From Sediminispirochaeta smaragdinae DSM 11293 (GTDB taxonomy: Bacteria; Spirochaetota; Spirochaetia; DSM-16054; Sediminispirochaetaceae), in contig NC_014364.1 of NCBI RefSeq assembly GCF_000143985.1, positions 496,001 through 560,000 of the forward strand: 64,000 nucleotides of DNA. Reading direction: 5' to 3'. Every line of letters begins with the position of its first letter. Position 1 is the first letter of the stretch. The notes under the pieces were generated by a model that was not told where the DNA came from, made no database searches, and saw only the letters and a program-made list of their open reading frames with translations. The translations under genes were made by a program, and so were the position numbers. Positions 53,026 to 62,066 of the stretch are shown here, in pieces.

Positions 53026-54228
53026 TCAGCGATGTTTTTTATAGTTTATGCGGGCAACGAAGGATGCAAGAAGAAGAAAACCGGACATTGCCACAAAGAC
53101 CGAGGGGATGGAGAAATGAATGGAAAGCACGGATCCGATCAGCGGGCTTATGGCCCATCCAAGGCTTCCCACCGTTGTTTGTATGCCGAAAAGGGTACCT
53201 CGATTTTCTGCGCTGGTTAAACTGGTAAGATGACTTTGCATCAGCGGCTCAAGACCTCCGGCAAAGAAAGAGCCTGCGACGAAAAATATGGTAAATCCCA
53301 TTATGCTGTTCATGACCGAAGCAGGCAGAACCAGGATTGATGCAGCCAGGGCAAAGATCGATATAAGTTTTAGCCGGGGATGACGATCACCCAGTTTACC
53401 GAGCAAAATTCCGGAGATGGCGGTTACCAGTCCTATGACTCCTGAGATGGCCCCCATGATGGCAGCCGCTCCCTCTACCTTGCCCCGAAGCAGTTGAACC
53501 TGGATCGGCAGAAATGGGGTAGGCATACTTCTTGCGGCCCTGAGGAGAAAAAGGATGATGAGGAGAGGGCCTATCTGTTTCCAGGGCAATGCCCTGACCG
53601 CTTCGCTGAATGCGGAAATACCCCGTTTCCCGTTTTCTTTATTCCTCTGTTTTCGCCCCTCTTTCGGTTCCCGCACCAAAAAAAGAACTAAAATAAAGCT
53701 GGTAAGCATGACACCGCTGCCGATCAGAAAGCTTACCCGATAGCCGAGATATTCGGCAGAAAGTCCTCCGATTGTCGGCCCGATGATATACCCGATAAAG
53801 GTACTGGAGGCGAGAAGACCAAGAGATGAGGATAGCTTATCCGAGGGCGTTCCTGCTGCAACTAAGGTTGCGGCTGCGGTTACTGTTCCCGTAAAAAAGC
53901 CTTGGCAAAGCCTGAGTAGGAGGACCGACATGGGGCTCTGAACGGTACTCATGATCGCGAGAATGATGGTTCCCGTTGCCATTGCGCGAAGCATCATCAG
54001 TTTTCTTCCGTAACGATCCGAAAGTGCTCCCCATATCGGCGCTGCGATTCCCATAGAAATACCGGGGACTGCGCTGATCCAGCCAACCCATTGTTTCAAC
54101 TCAACGGGATCGGTGACTCCCAGTTCCTGGAGAAAAAAGGGAATAAAAGGAAGTACGAAGCCAAATCCCGTGAGACTGAGGATCTGAGTAAACCAAACTG
54201 TATAGAGATTTCGTTGCCAGTGTTCCAT
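53026..54228 (-). CDS. MFS multidrug efflux-type transporter (TetA/Bmr-like)
   Basis: A 400-residue protein with 12 predicted helices. The loop 2-3 motif is GALSDRYGRKLMML, and the motif C-like stretch is GYIIGPTIGGLSAEYLGYRV in helix 5, diagnostic for drug:H+ antiporters. GILLGKLGDRHPRL repeats the loop motif in the second half. The substrate is unknown. The ribosome site is not obvious and the N-terminal reading is supported by MEHWQRNLYTVWFTQ, a normal start for this family. Confidence 0.85.
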   Translation of the reverse strand: MEHWQRNLYTVWFTQILSLTGFGFVLPFIPFFLQELGVTDPVELKQWVGWISAVPGISMGIAAPIWGALSDRYGRKLMMLRAMATGTIILAIMSTVQSPMSVLLLRLCQGFFTGTVTAAATLVAAGTPSDKLSSSLGLLASSTFIGYIIGPTIGGLSAEYLGYRVSFLIGSGVMLTSFILVLFLVREPKEGRKQRNKENGKRGISAFSEAVRALPWKQIGPLLIILFLLRAARSMPTPFLPIQVQLLRGKVEGAAAIMGAISGVIGLVTAISGILLGKLGDRHPRLKLISIFALAASILVLPASVMNSIMGFTIFFVAGSFFAGGLEPLMQSHLTSLTSAENRGTLFGIQTTVGSLGWAISPLIGSVLSIHFSIPSVFVAMSGFLLLASFVARINYKKHR

Positions 54229-54314
54229 TTATGTGAGATTATCATGAAGAATCAAAAGGGTGAATCTATCTGACTGCATCTTGCGACTTTTTTACAAGAA
54301 CAAGGAGAGGGGTG

Positions 54315-55556
54315 ATGTCGCCACAAAACGAACGGGAAACGTTCCGCGGTCTTGCGGTCAAACGGCGAGGCTCAAAGCCGTGGGAGCGGGATCTGAAACG
54401 ATATCTCAGAGGGCCGCGGCATCGCTGGATCGTAACCGCTCCTTTCGCATTTCGCCCTTCTCTTCGTCGAGAGTTGGAGGACTTGGCCCTGCAATCGATT
54501 GAGAAGCATGGAGCCGGTTTTTGCTTCGAGGCAAGGATTTCCGAGATATATCCCGTTTTGATGCGCCTTCAGTGCGCTTCAAGGCTCTTCCTCCTGGTCG
54601 ACAGCTTTCGTGCGGGGGCGGCGGAAGAGCTTTACCGAAGGATCGTTACCCTTCCCTGGGAATTACTGCTCCATGATGGAATCGCTCTTTCTGTACATGT
54701 CTCCCTGCGTCGATGCAGAATCGAGCACGAAGGAGCTGCTGAGCATACCCTTTATCAGGCTCTGGAACGGCGTGCTGAAGAGGCCGGACTCTCCCTTTCC
54801 GTATCCAATGATGCGCCTTCTCAGATGATTGAGCTCTTCGGAGAGGATAACCATTTTGAACTGCGTCTGGATGCCTGCGGGGAGCAGCTTTATCGTCGCG
54901 GTTATCGTCCGCTGGTCGGTCCTGCTCCGATTCGGGAGAATATTGCCGCCTCGCTTCTGCAATGGTACCGCATAGAATGTGGTCCTTTTTCCCTCTTTGT
55001 CGATCCTATGTGCGGCTCAGGAACCTTTCCTATTGAAGCTTGGGCAATGGCCTCCCACTTTCCTCTTGCCGGCCACCGCCGGTTTTCCATCTTTTTATGG
55101 CCGGTTTTTTCCAAGGCTGCATGGAACTGGGAAGCACATCGGCTTTATGGCGAGGCGGATATCACCGCGGCCGATGAACCGTTATTCTGGGGCAGTGATA
55201 AGGATCCGAAAATGGTACACATCAGCAGACTGAACGGAGAACGGGCAGGCGCAGCCGGGAACATTGGCTTTTTACATGAGGACTTTTTTCATCTTAGCCC
55301 TCAGGATCTTTTTTCTTCAGATCACGTGTCTCGAGTTGAAGGGAATAGAGGGGCCCTCTTGGCCATCAATCCTCCCTACGGAGTGAGATTGAAGGGAGAT
55401 GATAATCTGTTTGTGCGTATTATCGATAGAAAAAAGAGGATATGGCAGGGATGGGACCTTCTCCTCCTTGCTCCACGTTCTCTTGCTCTGCCTCCCGGAA
55501 AAAAGAGCATAGATTTCGAGAACGGCGGAATCCCGATGAAGTGTATACTTTTCTAA
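54315..55556 (+). CDS. RNA methyltransferase, THUMP/RlmL-type
   Basis: A 413-residue methyltransferase. The N-terminal part (about 35-190) is THUMP-like (VTAPFAFRPSLRRELEDLAL). The catalytic part has SAM motif DPMCGSGTFPIEA (near 233-245) and the N6-adenine/N2-guanine type catalytic motif LLAINPPYGVRL (near 353-364). The order matches RlmL/YcbY-type enzymes that methylate 23S rRNA guanine. ATG 54315 was chosen, with AAGGAG 8 bases upstream. It overlaps the end of the convergent VIT1-family gene by 4 bases. Confidence 0.85.
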   Translation: MSPQNERETFRGLAVKRRGSKPWERDLKRYLRGPRHRWIVTAPFAFRPSLRRELEDLALQSIEKHGAGFCFEARISEIYPVLMRLQCASRLFLLVDSFRAGAAEELYRRIVTLPWELLLHDGIALSVHVSLRRCRIEHEGAAEHTLYQALERRAEEAGLSLSVSNDAPSQMIELFGEDNHFELRLDACGEQLYRRGYRPLVGPAPIRENIAASLLQWYRIECGPFSLFVDPMCGSGTFPIEAWAMASHFPLAGHRRFSIFLWPVFSKAAWNWEAHRLYGEADITAADEPLFWGSDKDPKMVHISRLNGERAGAAGNIGFLHEDFFHLSPQDLFSSDHVSRVEGNRGALLAINPPYGVRLKGDDNLFVRIIDRKKRIWQGWDLLLLAPRSLALPPGKKSIDFENGGIPMKCILF

Positions 55557-56404
55557 GCATCTATGCCGAAGACCGTTCTTACCAGTGCGGCCAGGGCAAA
55601 ACTAATAGCGGCAACACCAAAACTTAAAGAGATCATCTCAAGAAAGCGGCGTCGGAATGGAAGCTCCTTTGCCACCGAGATGTAGAAGGTAAAGCCGAGA
55701 ATAATGAGTGCCGCAACCAGCAGGGTTACACCAAGACTTACATAGCTGTTCGAGAAGATGAAAAAGGGGAGAATCAGCAGGGTCACTGTCACAATATAGG
55801 CGATACCTGTATAAACGGCAGAGGTTAATGCCTTTTCATGATTACCTTCGGATTGATTGGAAAGATATTCGCTTGCCGCCATTGAAAAGGAAGCGGCAAT
55901 TCCGGTAATGAGCCCTGCAGCTGCAATCATGCTTCCGTTTCGAAAGGCGAAGGTAAGGCCGGCCAAAGCCCCGGTCAGTTCGACCAATGCATCATTCAGT
56001 CCCAACACGATAGAGCCGACATATTCCAGTCTCTGCTCGTTCAAGAGCCGTAACAGTTCTGCTTCGTGTCGCTCTTCATCGTCGACAATGCCCTTTGCCT
56101 CAGGAACCGTTTCTGCCAGCTTGGTGTACGCCTGGGCAGCGGAAGATTCGCCAAGTTCCATTAGTTTTACCGCAAAGGTAAGACCGAGCAGCCTCGCCAA
56201 GAAGGGAAAAAACCAGACCTTAAACCGTTTCGGCTTTGCATTGCCTCCTGTATATCGTGCCCAGATATCATGATGGCGCTTTTCTTCTTCGGCGATCCGC
56301 AGGAGCACCTTTTGGTTCTCCGGATCCTTCTCTCGCTTTGCAATTTTTCGGTAAACCTGATATTCGGTGATCTCATTTCGCTGCATCTCGGCTATCATGT
56401 CCAT
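55553..56404 (-). CDS. mbfA: Ferritin-like/VIT1 fusion (MbfA-type iron exporter)
   Basis: A 283-residue fusion. The N-terminal ferritin-like (rubrerythrin-type) domain (about 1-135) contains QRNEITEYQVYRKIAKRE and RIAEEEKRHHDIWARY, then DDEERHEAELLRLL, which together supply the Glu/His set of a di-iron site. The C-terminal VIT1/CCC1 domain (about 140-283) starts YVGSIVLGLNDALVELTGAL and has five helices. Members (MbfA) sense or collect cytosolic iron and export it. The start at 56404 has AAGGAG 6 bases upstream. It may complement the DUF2202/redox operon in iron or peroxide stress. Confidence 0.9.
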   Translation of the reverse strand: MDMIAEMQRNEITEYQVYRKIAKREKDPENQKVLLRIAEEEKRHHDIWARYTGGNAKPKRFKVWFFPFLARLLGLTFAVKLMELGESSAAQAYTKLAETVPEAKGIVDDEERHEAELLRLLNEQRLEYVGSIVLGLNDALVELTGALAGLTFAFRNGSMIAAAGLITGIAASFSMAASEYLSNQSEGNHEKALTSAVYTGIAYIVTVTLLILPFFIFSNSYVSLGVTLLVAALIILGFTFYISVAKELPFRRRFLEMISLSFGVAAISFALAALVRTVFGIDA

Positions 56405-56471
56405 GATCTTCTCCTTGGCATGATCGAAAGTATATACTGTTTCGAGCAAGAAGAGAAGCTGAGATCGGAAA

Positions 56472-59400
56472 CTATGGACCGGTCTTCTCCAGTAGGTATT
56501 CTATTTCCTCGATATCCAATTCATCACAGGCCCTTTCCAGTTGGTTCGCAAAATCTATCAGTTCGGGATGCTCCTCTTTTGACGCTTCACGCTTAAGGAG
56601 TTCGGCAAAGTCGGCTATTTCATCGATGGCCCTCACCAATCTGACTGCTTCCCATTGCTTTTGTAGCGAGGCCGGCAACACTATGCTGGATTGTCGCTTA
56701 GAATCGTGTTCCTTTCTATGTTTTTCATCCGGCTGTAGCGCCCCTTCTTCGTCATCTGCCGACCGCCATTCCACCGAATCGAAGGATAGGGTGAAGGTCG
56801 ATCCAGAACCCACATTGCTCTTTACATCGATACTTCCTTCCATCCCTTCTGCCAGATTTTTCGAAATTGCCAAACCAAGGCCGGTTCCCCCGTATTTTCT
56901 GGTGCTTTGGCCCTCCTGCTGACGAAAAGCCTCGAAAATAACATGCTGCTCTTTCTCCGGGATTCCAATACCGGTATCTATTACCGAAAAAGTGAGATTG
57001 CATCGTTGATCCTTCTGCTTTATATAGGCAGCATGAATTTCAAGGCAGACGCTGCCTTTTTCTGTGAATTTTAGGGCATTACTTACGAGGTTAATAAGAA
57101 TCTGACGCACTCGGTCCTCATCAAGCTTTATCTGCTTGGGAATGGGGGTTCTCTCTTTTGTTATAAGGTCAATCCCTCGTTTTTTTGCCTCCATCTCGAA
57201 AAGCGCGATAATTTCCCGAACAAGGTGATGCGGAGAGAAGAAATCGTAGTTGAATTGGACCCCTCCTGCTTCTACTTTTGAAAAATCAAGGATATCACCA
57301 ATAAGAGTAAGAAGATTTTTTCCCGAAAGATCGATCTGTGCGGCATACTCTTTTAGTTTAGGATCGCTCGTATTTCTTGCTATCAGATCATTGAAACCGA
57401 GAACCGCATTCAACGGCGTACGGATTTCGTGGCTCATATTGGCAAGGAACATACTTTTTGCTTTATTGGCTTCCTCAAGTCCCCGCTCCATGGCGATGCG
57501 TTCACTGATATCCCGACTGATGGCGATGATTTCCTGGCTGTCTGTTCTCCTGCTGTGGGTTTCAAACCAGGTATATGATCCGTCTTTCTTTTGGATGCGG
57601 TAGACAAGGGTCGTAATCCTTTCACTGGGACTACCTAGATGGTTCTTCCCGATCTCAATGACTCTTTCAATATCTTCCGGATGTATTATCTCCTCGACTT
57701 GTCTTCCTAGTAACTCTTCCTGCTCATAGCCCAGTAGCCGTATACAGGCGGGACTTACGTAGAGATAGATCCCTCCGGGAGCATGCTGACTGATCATATC
57801 GGAGGAGTTTTCAGCAAGCATACGGTATTTCCTCTCACTTTGCTGTATGGTCCGCTCGGCCTGTCGCCGCTCGGTTACATCGTGCATAATTGCCAGCAAG
57901 AGCTTTCGCTGGTCGAGATTCAGAAGCGTCATATGTACGTTGACTTCTCGTAGTTCTCCCGTTTTTGTTGTGTGCTGGGTATCAAAGGTTGCCTGATCGA
58001 ATTCGGAAATGCCTTGTACCAGTTCTTTTACCCGTTGCTGGTGATCGGGGGGCTGGATGTCGAGATAGCTTAACTGTTTTATCTCGTCTTTACCGTATCC
58101 GAGGGATTCGATAGTGGCCTGGTTACATTCGCTGATCCCTAATGTTTCCGGATTAATAAGGAGAATGGAATCGGCCGCAGTCTCAAAGAGATTTCGATAG
58201 AGGGTCTCCGATTCCCATAGCCGTCGTTCCGATTCACGTTGTTGGGTAACATCATTTTGGATTGCGACGAAACTTATCACCATGCCAAAATCGGAGAAAA
58301 TCGGTGCTATGGTTTGATGTGCATAATAAATCGTTCCATCTTGCTTTCGGTTGATGATCTCCTCTTCCCAAAGTTCTCCCGCAAGGATACTCTCCCAGAG
58401 TCTTGCAAAATAGCTCTCGGGCATCATACCGCTGTTCAGGATGTTTGGGGTCTTGCCCTCTGCCTCTTCCCAACTGTATCCGGTAATCCTCTCAAAGGCA
58501 GGGTTTGTGTAGGTTATGATCCCCTCCCTGTCGGTCATGTAGATTGCGTGTCCCGCCTCTCGAACCGCCCGCTTGAACTCAATTAATGACAGGGTCTTCT
58601 GCCGTATCGTTTTCGACAATCTATTGAATACCTTTCGCATGGTTTCAAGTTCGGAAAAGCTGTTTGCTATGACACCGATAGTCTGGGGCGTTTTCTCGAT
58701 AACCGACTGTTCGATGATATGCTGCATCTGGGTGAGGGGCCGTACAATGTTGTTTTCTAAGGTTCTTTTGAGAATGATCAGCACCGATCCAATGAAAAAA
58801 AGGAAAAGGAGGGTGGTAAGGACCAAGGAACCAATTATTTCAAGGGCGGTGGCTGATATCGGTACGGCATAGGTAAGTATCCAATGGGTTTCGGGAATGG
58901 AGCGGGCCACTGCTATGTAGAGTCTCTCGCCAATAGAGACGAAAGCACTTGTTTCGCCATCGTTCTGTCTGATGTCGTGGATAACCGGAAGATCACCCCA
59001 ATTGGCTTTTTGCTGGAGGAGACGAGGATCGGGGTGGAGCAAAAGGTTCCCTGACTGGTCGGTCACAAAAACAAGATTTTCGATATTTACCATTCCAATG
59101 GTCTGCATCATTTGATCGAAAAGATAATTGTTGTTAAGCTCGGCGATGATGTTTCCTTGTCCTTCAAGGGGATGTACCAGAAAAATACAAAGCTTTCCAG
59201 TATGGGGGCTGATGATCGGCCCCGTAGACAAGGAGGTCAGCCCCGGAGTTGGGACAGCCTCGTGCAGCAGATTGGAAACATCTTGATGTGCTTGTATTTT
59301 TGAATTTGCTGCTACTACGGTTCCGTCTGTGTCGGCAAAGGCGATTTTGCTGAAAATCTTGAACGATTCTTGAAACGAGGTAAGATGGTCATTCATACGT

Positions 59401-59630
59401 TCCGTTGGTTGTTTGGATAGAAACGTGAGAGAGGTATCGGCTACCGTCAGATACTTTTGAATCGTTGAGGCTATGGTTGCCGTTACTATTTTTTGCTGAT
59501 CCCGATGAAAACGATAGGCGGTAAGTGTTTGAAGCGGGATGATCGTTACAAGGAGCGCCAGAATAGAGCCGAAAATAAAGGGATATAGCGACTTTCTTAA
59601 TGTGATAATCAAGGGCTTTGGCATAGTCAT
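56472..59630 (-). CDS. Large multi-PAS sensor histidine kinase
   Basis: A 1052-residue kinase. TM1 lies near 12-35 and a dCache-like extracytoplasmic sensor near 40-260. TM2 (near 268-290) is followed by a HAMP-like linker and three PAS domains (about 350-470, 480-600, 605-725). HisKA is near 740-805 with MSHEIRTPLNAVLGFNDLI, and HATPase follows (SNALKFTE, DTGIGIPEK, GGTGLGLAI). The C-terminal 100 residues are helical and acidic; no receiver domain or HPt histidine is obvious. No response-regulator gene is next to it, so it is an orphan kinase. Two ATGs (59630, 59624) are possible starts. Confidence 0.9.
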   Translation of the reverse strand: MTMPKPLIITLRKSLYPFIFGSILALLVTIIPLQTLTAYRFHRDQQKIVTATIASTIQKYLTVADTSLTFLSKQPTERMNDHLTSFQESFKIFSKIAFADTDGTVVAANSKIQAHQDVSNLLHEAVPTPGLTSLSTGPIISPHTGKLCIFLVHPLEGQGNIIAELNNNYLFDQMMQTIGMVNIENLVFVTDQSGNLLLHPDPRLLQQKANWGDLPVIHDIRQNDGETSAFVSIGERLYIAVARSIPETHWILTYAVPISATALEIIGSLVLTTLLFLFFIGSVLIILKRTLENNIVRPLTQMQHIIEQSVIEKTPQTIGVIANSFSELETMRKVFNRLSKTIRQKTLSLIEFKRAVREAGHAIYMTDREGIITYTNPAFERITGYSWEEAEGKTPNILNSGMMPESYFARLWESILAGELWEEEIINRKQDGTIYYAHQTIAPIFSDFGMVISFVAIQNDVTQQRESERRLWESETLYRNLFETAADSILLINPETLGISECNQATIESLGYGKDEIKQLSYLDIQPPDHQQRVKELVQGISEFDQATFDTQHTTKTGELREVNVHMTLLNLDQRKLLLAIMHDVTERRQAERTIQQSERKYRMLAENSSDMISQHAPGGIYLYVSPACIRLLGYEQEELLGRQVEEIIHPEDIERVIEIGKNHLGSPSERITTLVYRIQKKDGSYTWFETHSRRTDSQEIIAISRDISERIAMERGLEEANKAKSMFLANMSHEIRTPLNAVLGFNDLIARNTSDPKLKEYAAQIDLSGKNLLTLIGDILDFSKVEAGGVQFNYDFFSPHHLVREIIALFEMEAKKRGIDLITKERTPIPKQIKLDEDRVRQILINLVSNALKFTEKGSVCLEIHAAYIKQKDQRCNLTFSVIDTGIGIPEKEQHVIFEAFRQQEGQSTRKYGGTGLGLAISKNLAEGMEGSIDVKSNVGSGSTFTLSFDSVEWRSADDEEGALQPDEKHRKEHDSKRQSSIVLPASLQKQWEAVRLVRAIDEIADFAELLKREASKEEHPELIDFANQLERACDELDIEEIEYLLEKTGP

Positions 59631-59665
59631 GTAACCATAAGTAACTATATGGTTTTTTTAGTCGA

Positions 59666-59694
59666 TTGCAAGGTGGCGAACGAATGGCTACAAT
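59666..59694 (+). promoter_or_regulatory. Sigma-70-type promoter placing the start at or near the srkA ATG
   Basis: TTGCAA (59666-59671), 17-base spacer, TACAAT (59689-59694). A start 6-7 bases after TACAAT would fall at 59700-59702, exactly at the ATG at 59701. That implies a leaderless or nearly leaderless transcript. Confidence 0.5.
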
Positions 59695-59700
59695 GGCGAG

Positions 59701-60717
59701 ATGGAGAATGAGAAACCCCCAGCTGGTATCTTTGACTATATTGAGCCTGACGGAATCATCTCTGCTGTTGAGATCTCTTACGGCATTAATCTGGACGGTA
59801 CGTGGAGTGCGTTTCCCAGCTATGTAAATCGCGTATACGGACTTCGGGATGAAGATGGTAATCGGTATGTGGTGAAACTGTATCGTCCGGGGCGCTGGTC
59901 CGTTTCGGCGATAGAGGAAGAACACGGCTTTTTGCTGGAGTGTGCCGCAGAAGAGGTCCCCGTCGTTGCACCTCTTTCGGGAGTAGATGGAAGGACGCTT
60001 CATTTTCTGGAGTGTCCCGCCATATCAGGTTCCTATCCCTTTGCTCTTTTCCCTCTTCGGTCGGGACGACTTTTCGAAACGGATCGTGATGAAGATTATC
60101 TGCGTATCGGCTCTCTGATCGGGCGTCTTCATCGAATTTCCCGCCAGGGGAAAGCTCACGTCAGGCAGGAATGGCTTCCCTCACTTAGCAAGAATCACCT
60201 TGAGATGCTGCTTGAGCAAAACCTGGTTTCTTCTTCTTTGCGTCGGCATTTCGAGGGATTATGTCTCCACTGCATTGAAACAATCGAACCGCTTTTCTCT
60301 CATCAGCCCCTTTTGCGTCTTCATGGCGACTGCCATAGAGGTAATATCCTGGAACGGCCGGGAGAAGGCTTGATGCTTATCGATTTTGACGATATGTCAA
60401 ACGGCCCGGCGGTACAGGACCTTTGGTTGTTGCTTCCCGATCGGATTGGGGCCTGTGAATATCAGTTTTCGCTTTTGCAGGAAGGCTACGGCCAATTTTC
60501 GGCCCTTTCCCCTGGTTCCGCGCTTCTCATAGAACCCCTGCGCTTTATGCGAATGCTTCACTATCTCGCATGGACCGCCCATCAGCAATGCGACCATGAT
60601 TTTTCCCTGCGTCACCCACAGTGGGGGAGCGAGGCGTTTTGGATTCGAGAGCTTGCGGATTTTGAAGAGCAATTCGACTATATCCGAAAGATTCTCGATT
60701 CTTCTTACACCGGATAG
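59701..60717 (+). CDS. srkA: Stress-response kinase A-like Ser/Thr protein kinase
   Basis: A 338-residue APH-fold kinase. ATP-binding Lys lies in YVVKLYRPGRWS (near 56-67), close to the YVVKFYRPxRWS block of SrkA. The catalytic LRLHGDCHRGNIL (near 201-213) carries Asp and Asn, and the metal-binding LMLIDFDDMSNGPAVQDLWL (near 219-238) completes the site. Its size is like that of E. coli SrkA (328). That enzyme helps survival after envelope or Cpx-type stress by phosphorylating proteins. It overlaps the PilZ gene at the 3' end by 13 bases (convergent). Confidence 0.88.
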   Translation: MENEKPPAGIFDYIEPDGIISAVEISYGINLDGTWSAFPSYVNRVYGLRDEDGNRYVVKLYRPGRWSVSAIEEEHGFLLECAAEEVPVVAPLSGVDGRTLHFLECPAISGSYPFALFPLRSGRLFETDRDEDYLRIGSLIGRLHRISRQGKAHVRQEWLPSLSKNHLEMLLEQNLVSSSLRRHFEGLCLHCIETIEPLFSHQPLLRLHGDCHRGNILERPGEGLMLIDFDDMSNGPAVQDLWLLLPDRIGACEYQFSLLQEGYGQFSALSPGSALLIEPLRFMRMLHYLAWTAHQQCDHDFSLRHPQWGSEAFWIRELADFEEQFDYIRKILDSSYTG

Positions 60718-61469
60718 CTTTCGATAAAGCGCTGAAGATTTCCTCTGATATAGCGGAAAACCCTACGCCGTTTCTCTCCATCGGTAGATTTAGGATCGAA
60801 GAGAATAACATGTACCCTGGCATCGTCCTGTCTGGTCCCCATGACGATGGCGTTGAGCATGATTCGTGCTCCCCGTAGTTGCAACTGGATATCACTCAGG
60901 TAGCTCTTCGGAGAAAAGAGCCCTTCCTGGGGAAAGGCGCAGGCCGCCCCGGCACTGCTGATGTCGAGTAGCTTCCCCTGAATGATGGAACCGTCTCTCG
61001 AAACATTGATCGTCGCCTGAGCATCCTTCGCACACAATGCCCTTACGAATTTTCTTCGCCCCTTCGCCTCATTAGCCTTGAGAACGTCCAGCAATATCTT
61101 TTTTGTTTCCGCGAAGCCCAATTTCAACCGTATAAAGCCTGCGGGAAGCGAATAATCAATCAGATATTTTTTTGCCAGTTCCTGATTCTCATCGTAGGTA
61201 AAGATACCGATTCGAGGGTCGTCATATTGGTCGGAGTTTTTCATTTCGAGTATGTAACGTTCCCATTCCGGTTCTTTCATGGTCGAATCGATGTTGATGA
61301 AGAGCACCGACCCCGGGAAGGCCTTCATAAGGCGTGCGGCTCTGTTATGATCTTTTAGAACATAGGCCTCGTATTCCTCCGAGACAATTTCTTCAATCAT
61401 TTCATCCTTGATGACACTGTGTGGATATAAGAAAAAGACTTTCCTTCCAAGCAGGGAGGGATTACTCAT
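60705..61469 (-). CDS. PilZ-domain c-di-GMP-binding protein with receiver-like N-terminus
   Basis: A 254-residue cytosolic protein. The N-terminal 125 residues look like an alpha/beta receiver-type fold (VFFLYPHSVIKDEM, VLFINIDSTM, IGIFTYDENQE) without the usual Asp phosphorylation pattern. The C-terminal PilZ domain starts RRKFVRALC (RxxxR) and has DISSAGAACAF (the D/NxSxxG box), the two c-di-GMP-binding motifs. It is likely a c-di-GMP effector, possibly for motility or envelope processes. No ribosome site is strong; the start codon is ATG at 61469. Confidence 0.85.
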   Translation of the reverse strand: MSNPSLLGRKVFFLYPHSVIKDEMIEEIVSEEYEAYVLKDHNRAARLMKAFPGSVLFINIDSTMKEPEWERYILEMKNSDQYDDPRIGIFTYDENQELAKKYLIDYSLPAGFIRLKLGFAETKKILLDVLKANEAKGRRKFVRALCAKDAQATINVSRDGSIIQGKLLDISSAGAACAFPQEGLFSPKSYLSDIQLQLRGARIMLNAIVMGTRQDDARVHVILFDPKSTDGEKRRRVFRYIRGNLQRFIESYPV

Positions 61470-61536
61470 GATTCTATGATAGTGACTTTACCTTTAAAAG
61501 AAAAGTTCCTACCTTATAAAATAAGGAGGAAATGCC

Positions 61537-62058
61537 ATGCTACATGTAGTATCGCTGATACATGACCAATTTGAGGATCTGGAACTCTGGTATCCTGTTT
61601 TGCGTCTTCGGGAGGCCGGCGCATCGGTTTTGCTTGCCGGGGAGAAGGCGGGAGTCGAGTATCATGGGAAATATGGAGTCCCCGCACACGCAGACATCTC
61701 CTTCGATGAGATCGATCCTGATAGCATTGATGCCTTACTGGTTCCTGGTGGTTGGGCTCCCGATAAGCTGCGGAGATTTCCCAAGGTACTCGACGCGGTC
61801 AGGGCGATGTTCAGGCAGGAAAAGGTCGTTGGCCAAATATGCCATGCCGGCTGGGTGCTGGTGTCCGCCGGAGTTCTCAATGGCTACCGTGTAACGTCAA
61901 CCCCTGGAATTCGGGACGATATGACAAATGCCGGAGCCATTTGGCTTGATGAACCGGTGGTTGTCGACCGGAATCTTGTTTCAAGCCGACGTCCTCCCGA
62001 CTTACCAGACTATTTGAAGGCCCTTGTAAAGCTTCTGCAAGAAAAGACGGTTCGGTAA
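61537..62058 (+). CDS. DJ-1/PfpI family protein
   Basis: A 173-residue class I glutamine-amidotransferase-like protein. The nucleophile elbow is VGQICHAGWVLVSAGVL (Cys near 102), the conserved Glu is in the front part (EDLELWY), and GGWAPDKLRRFP fits the oxyanion region. Family members include chaperone/deglycase-like stress proteins and PfpI protease-like proteins. AAGGAGG is 7 bases before ATG. It is convergent with the EamA gene (8-base gap). Confidence 0.85.
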   Translation: MLHVVSLIHDQFEDLELWYPVLRLREAGASVLLAGEKAGVEYHGKYGVPAHADISFDEIDPDSIDALLVPGGWAPDKLRRFPKVLDAVRAMFRQEKVVGQICHAGWVLVSAGVLNGYRVTSTPGIRDDMTNAGAIWLDEPVVVDRNLVSSRRPPDLPDYLKALVKLLQEKTVR

Positions 62059-62066
62059 GCGGTCCG

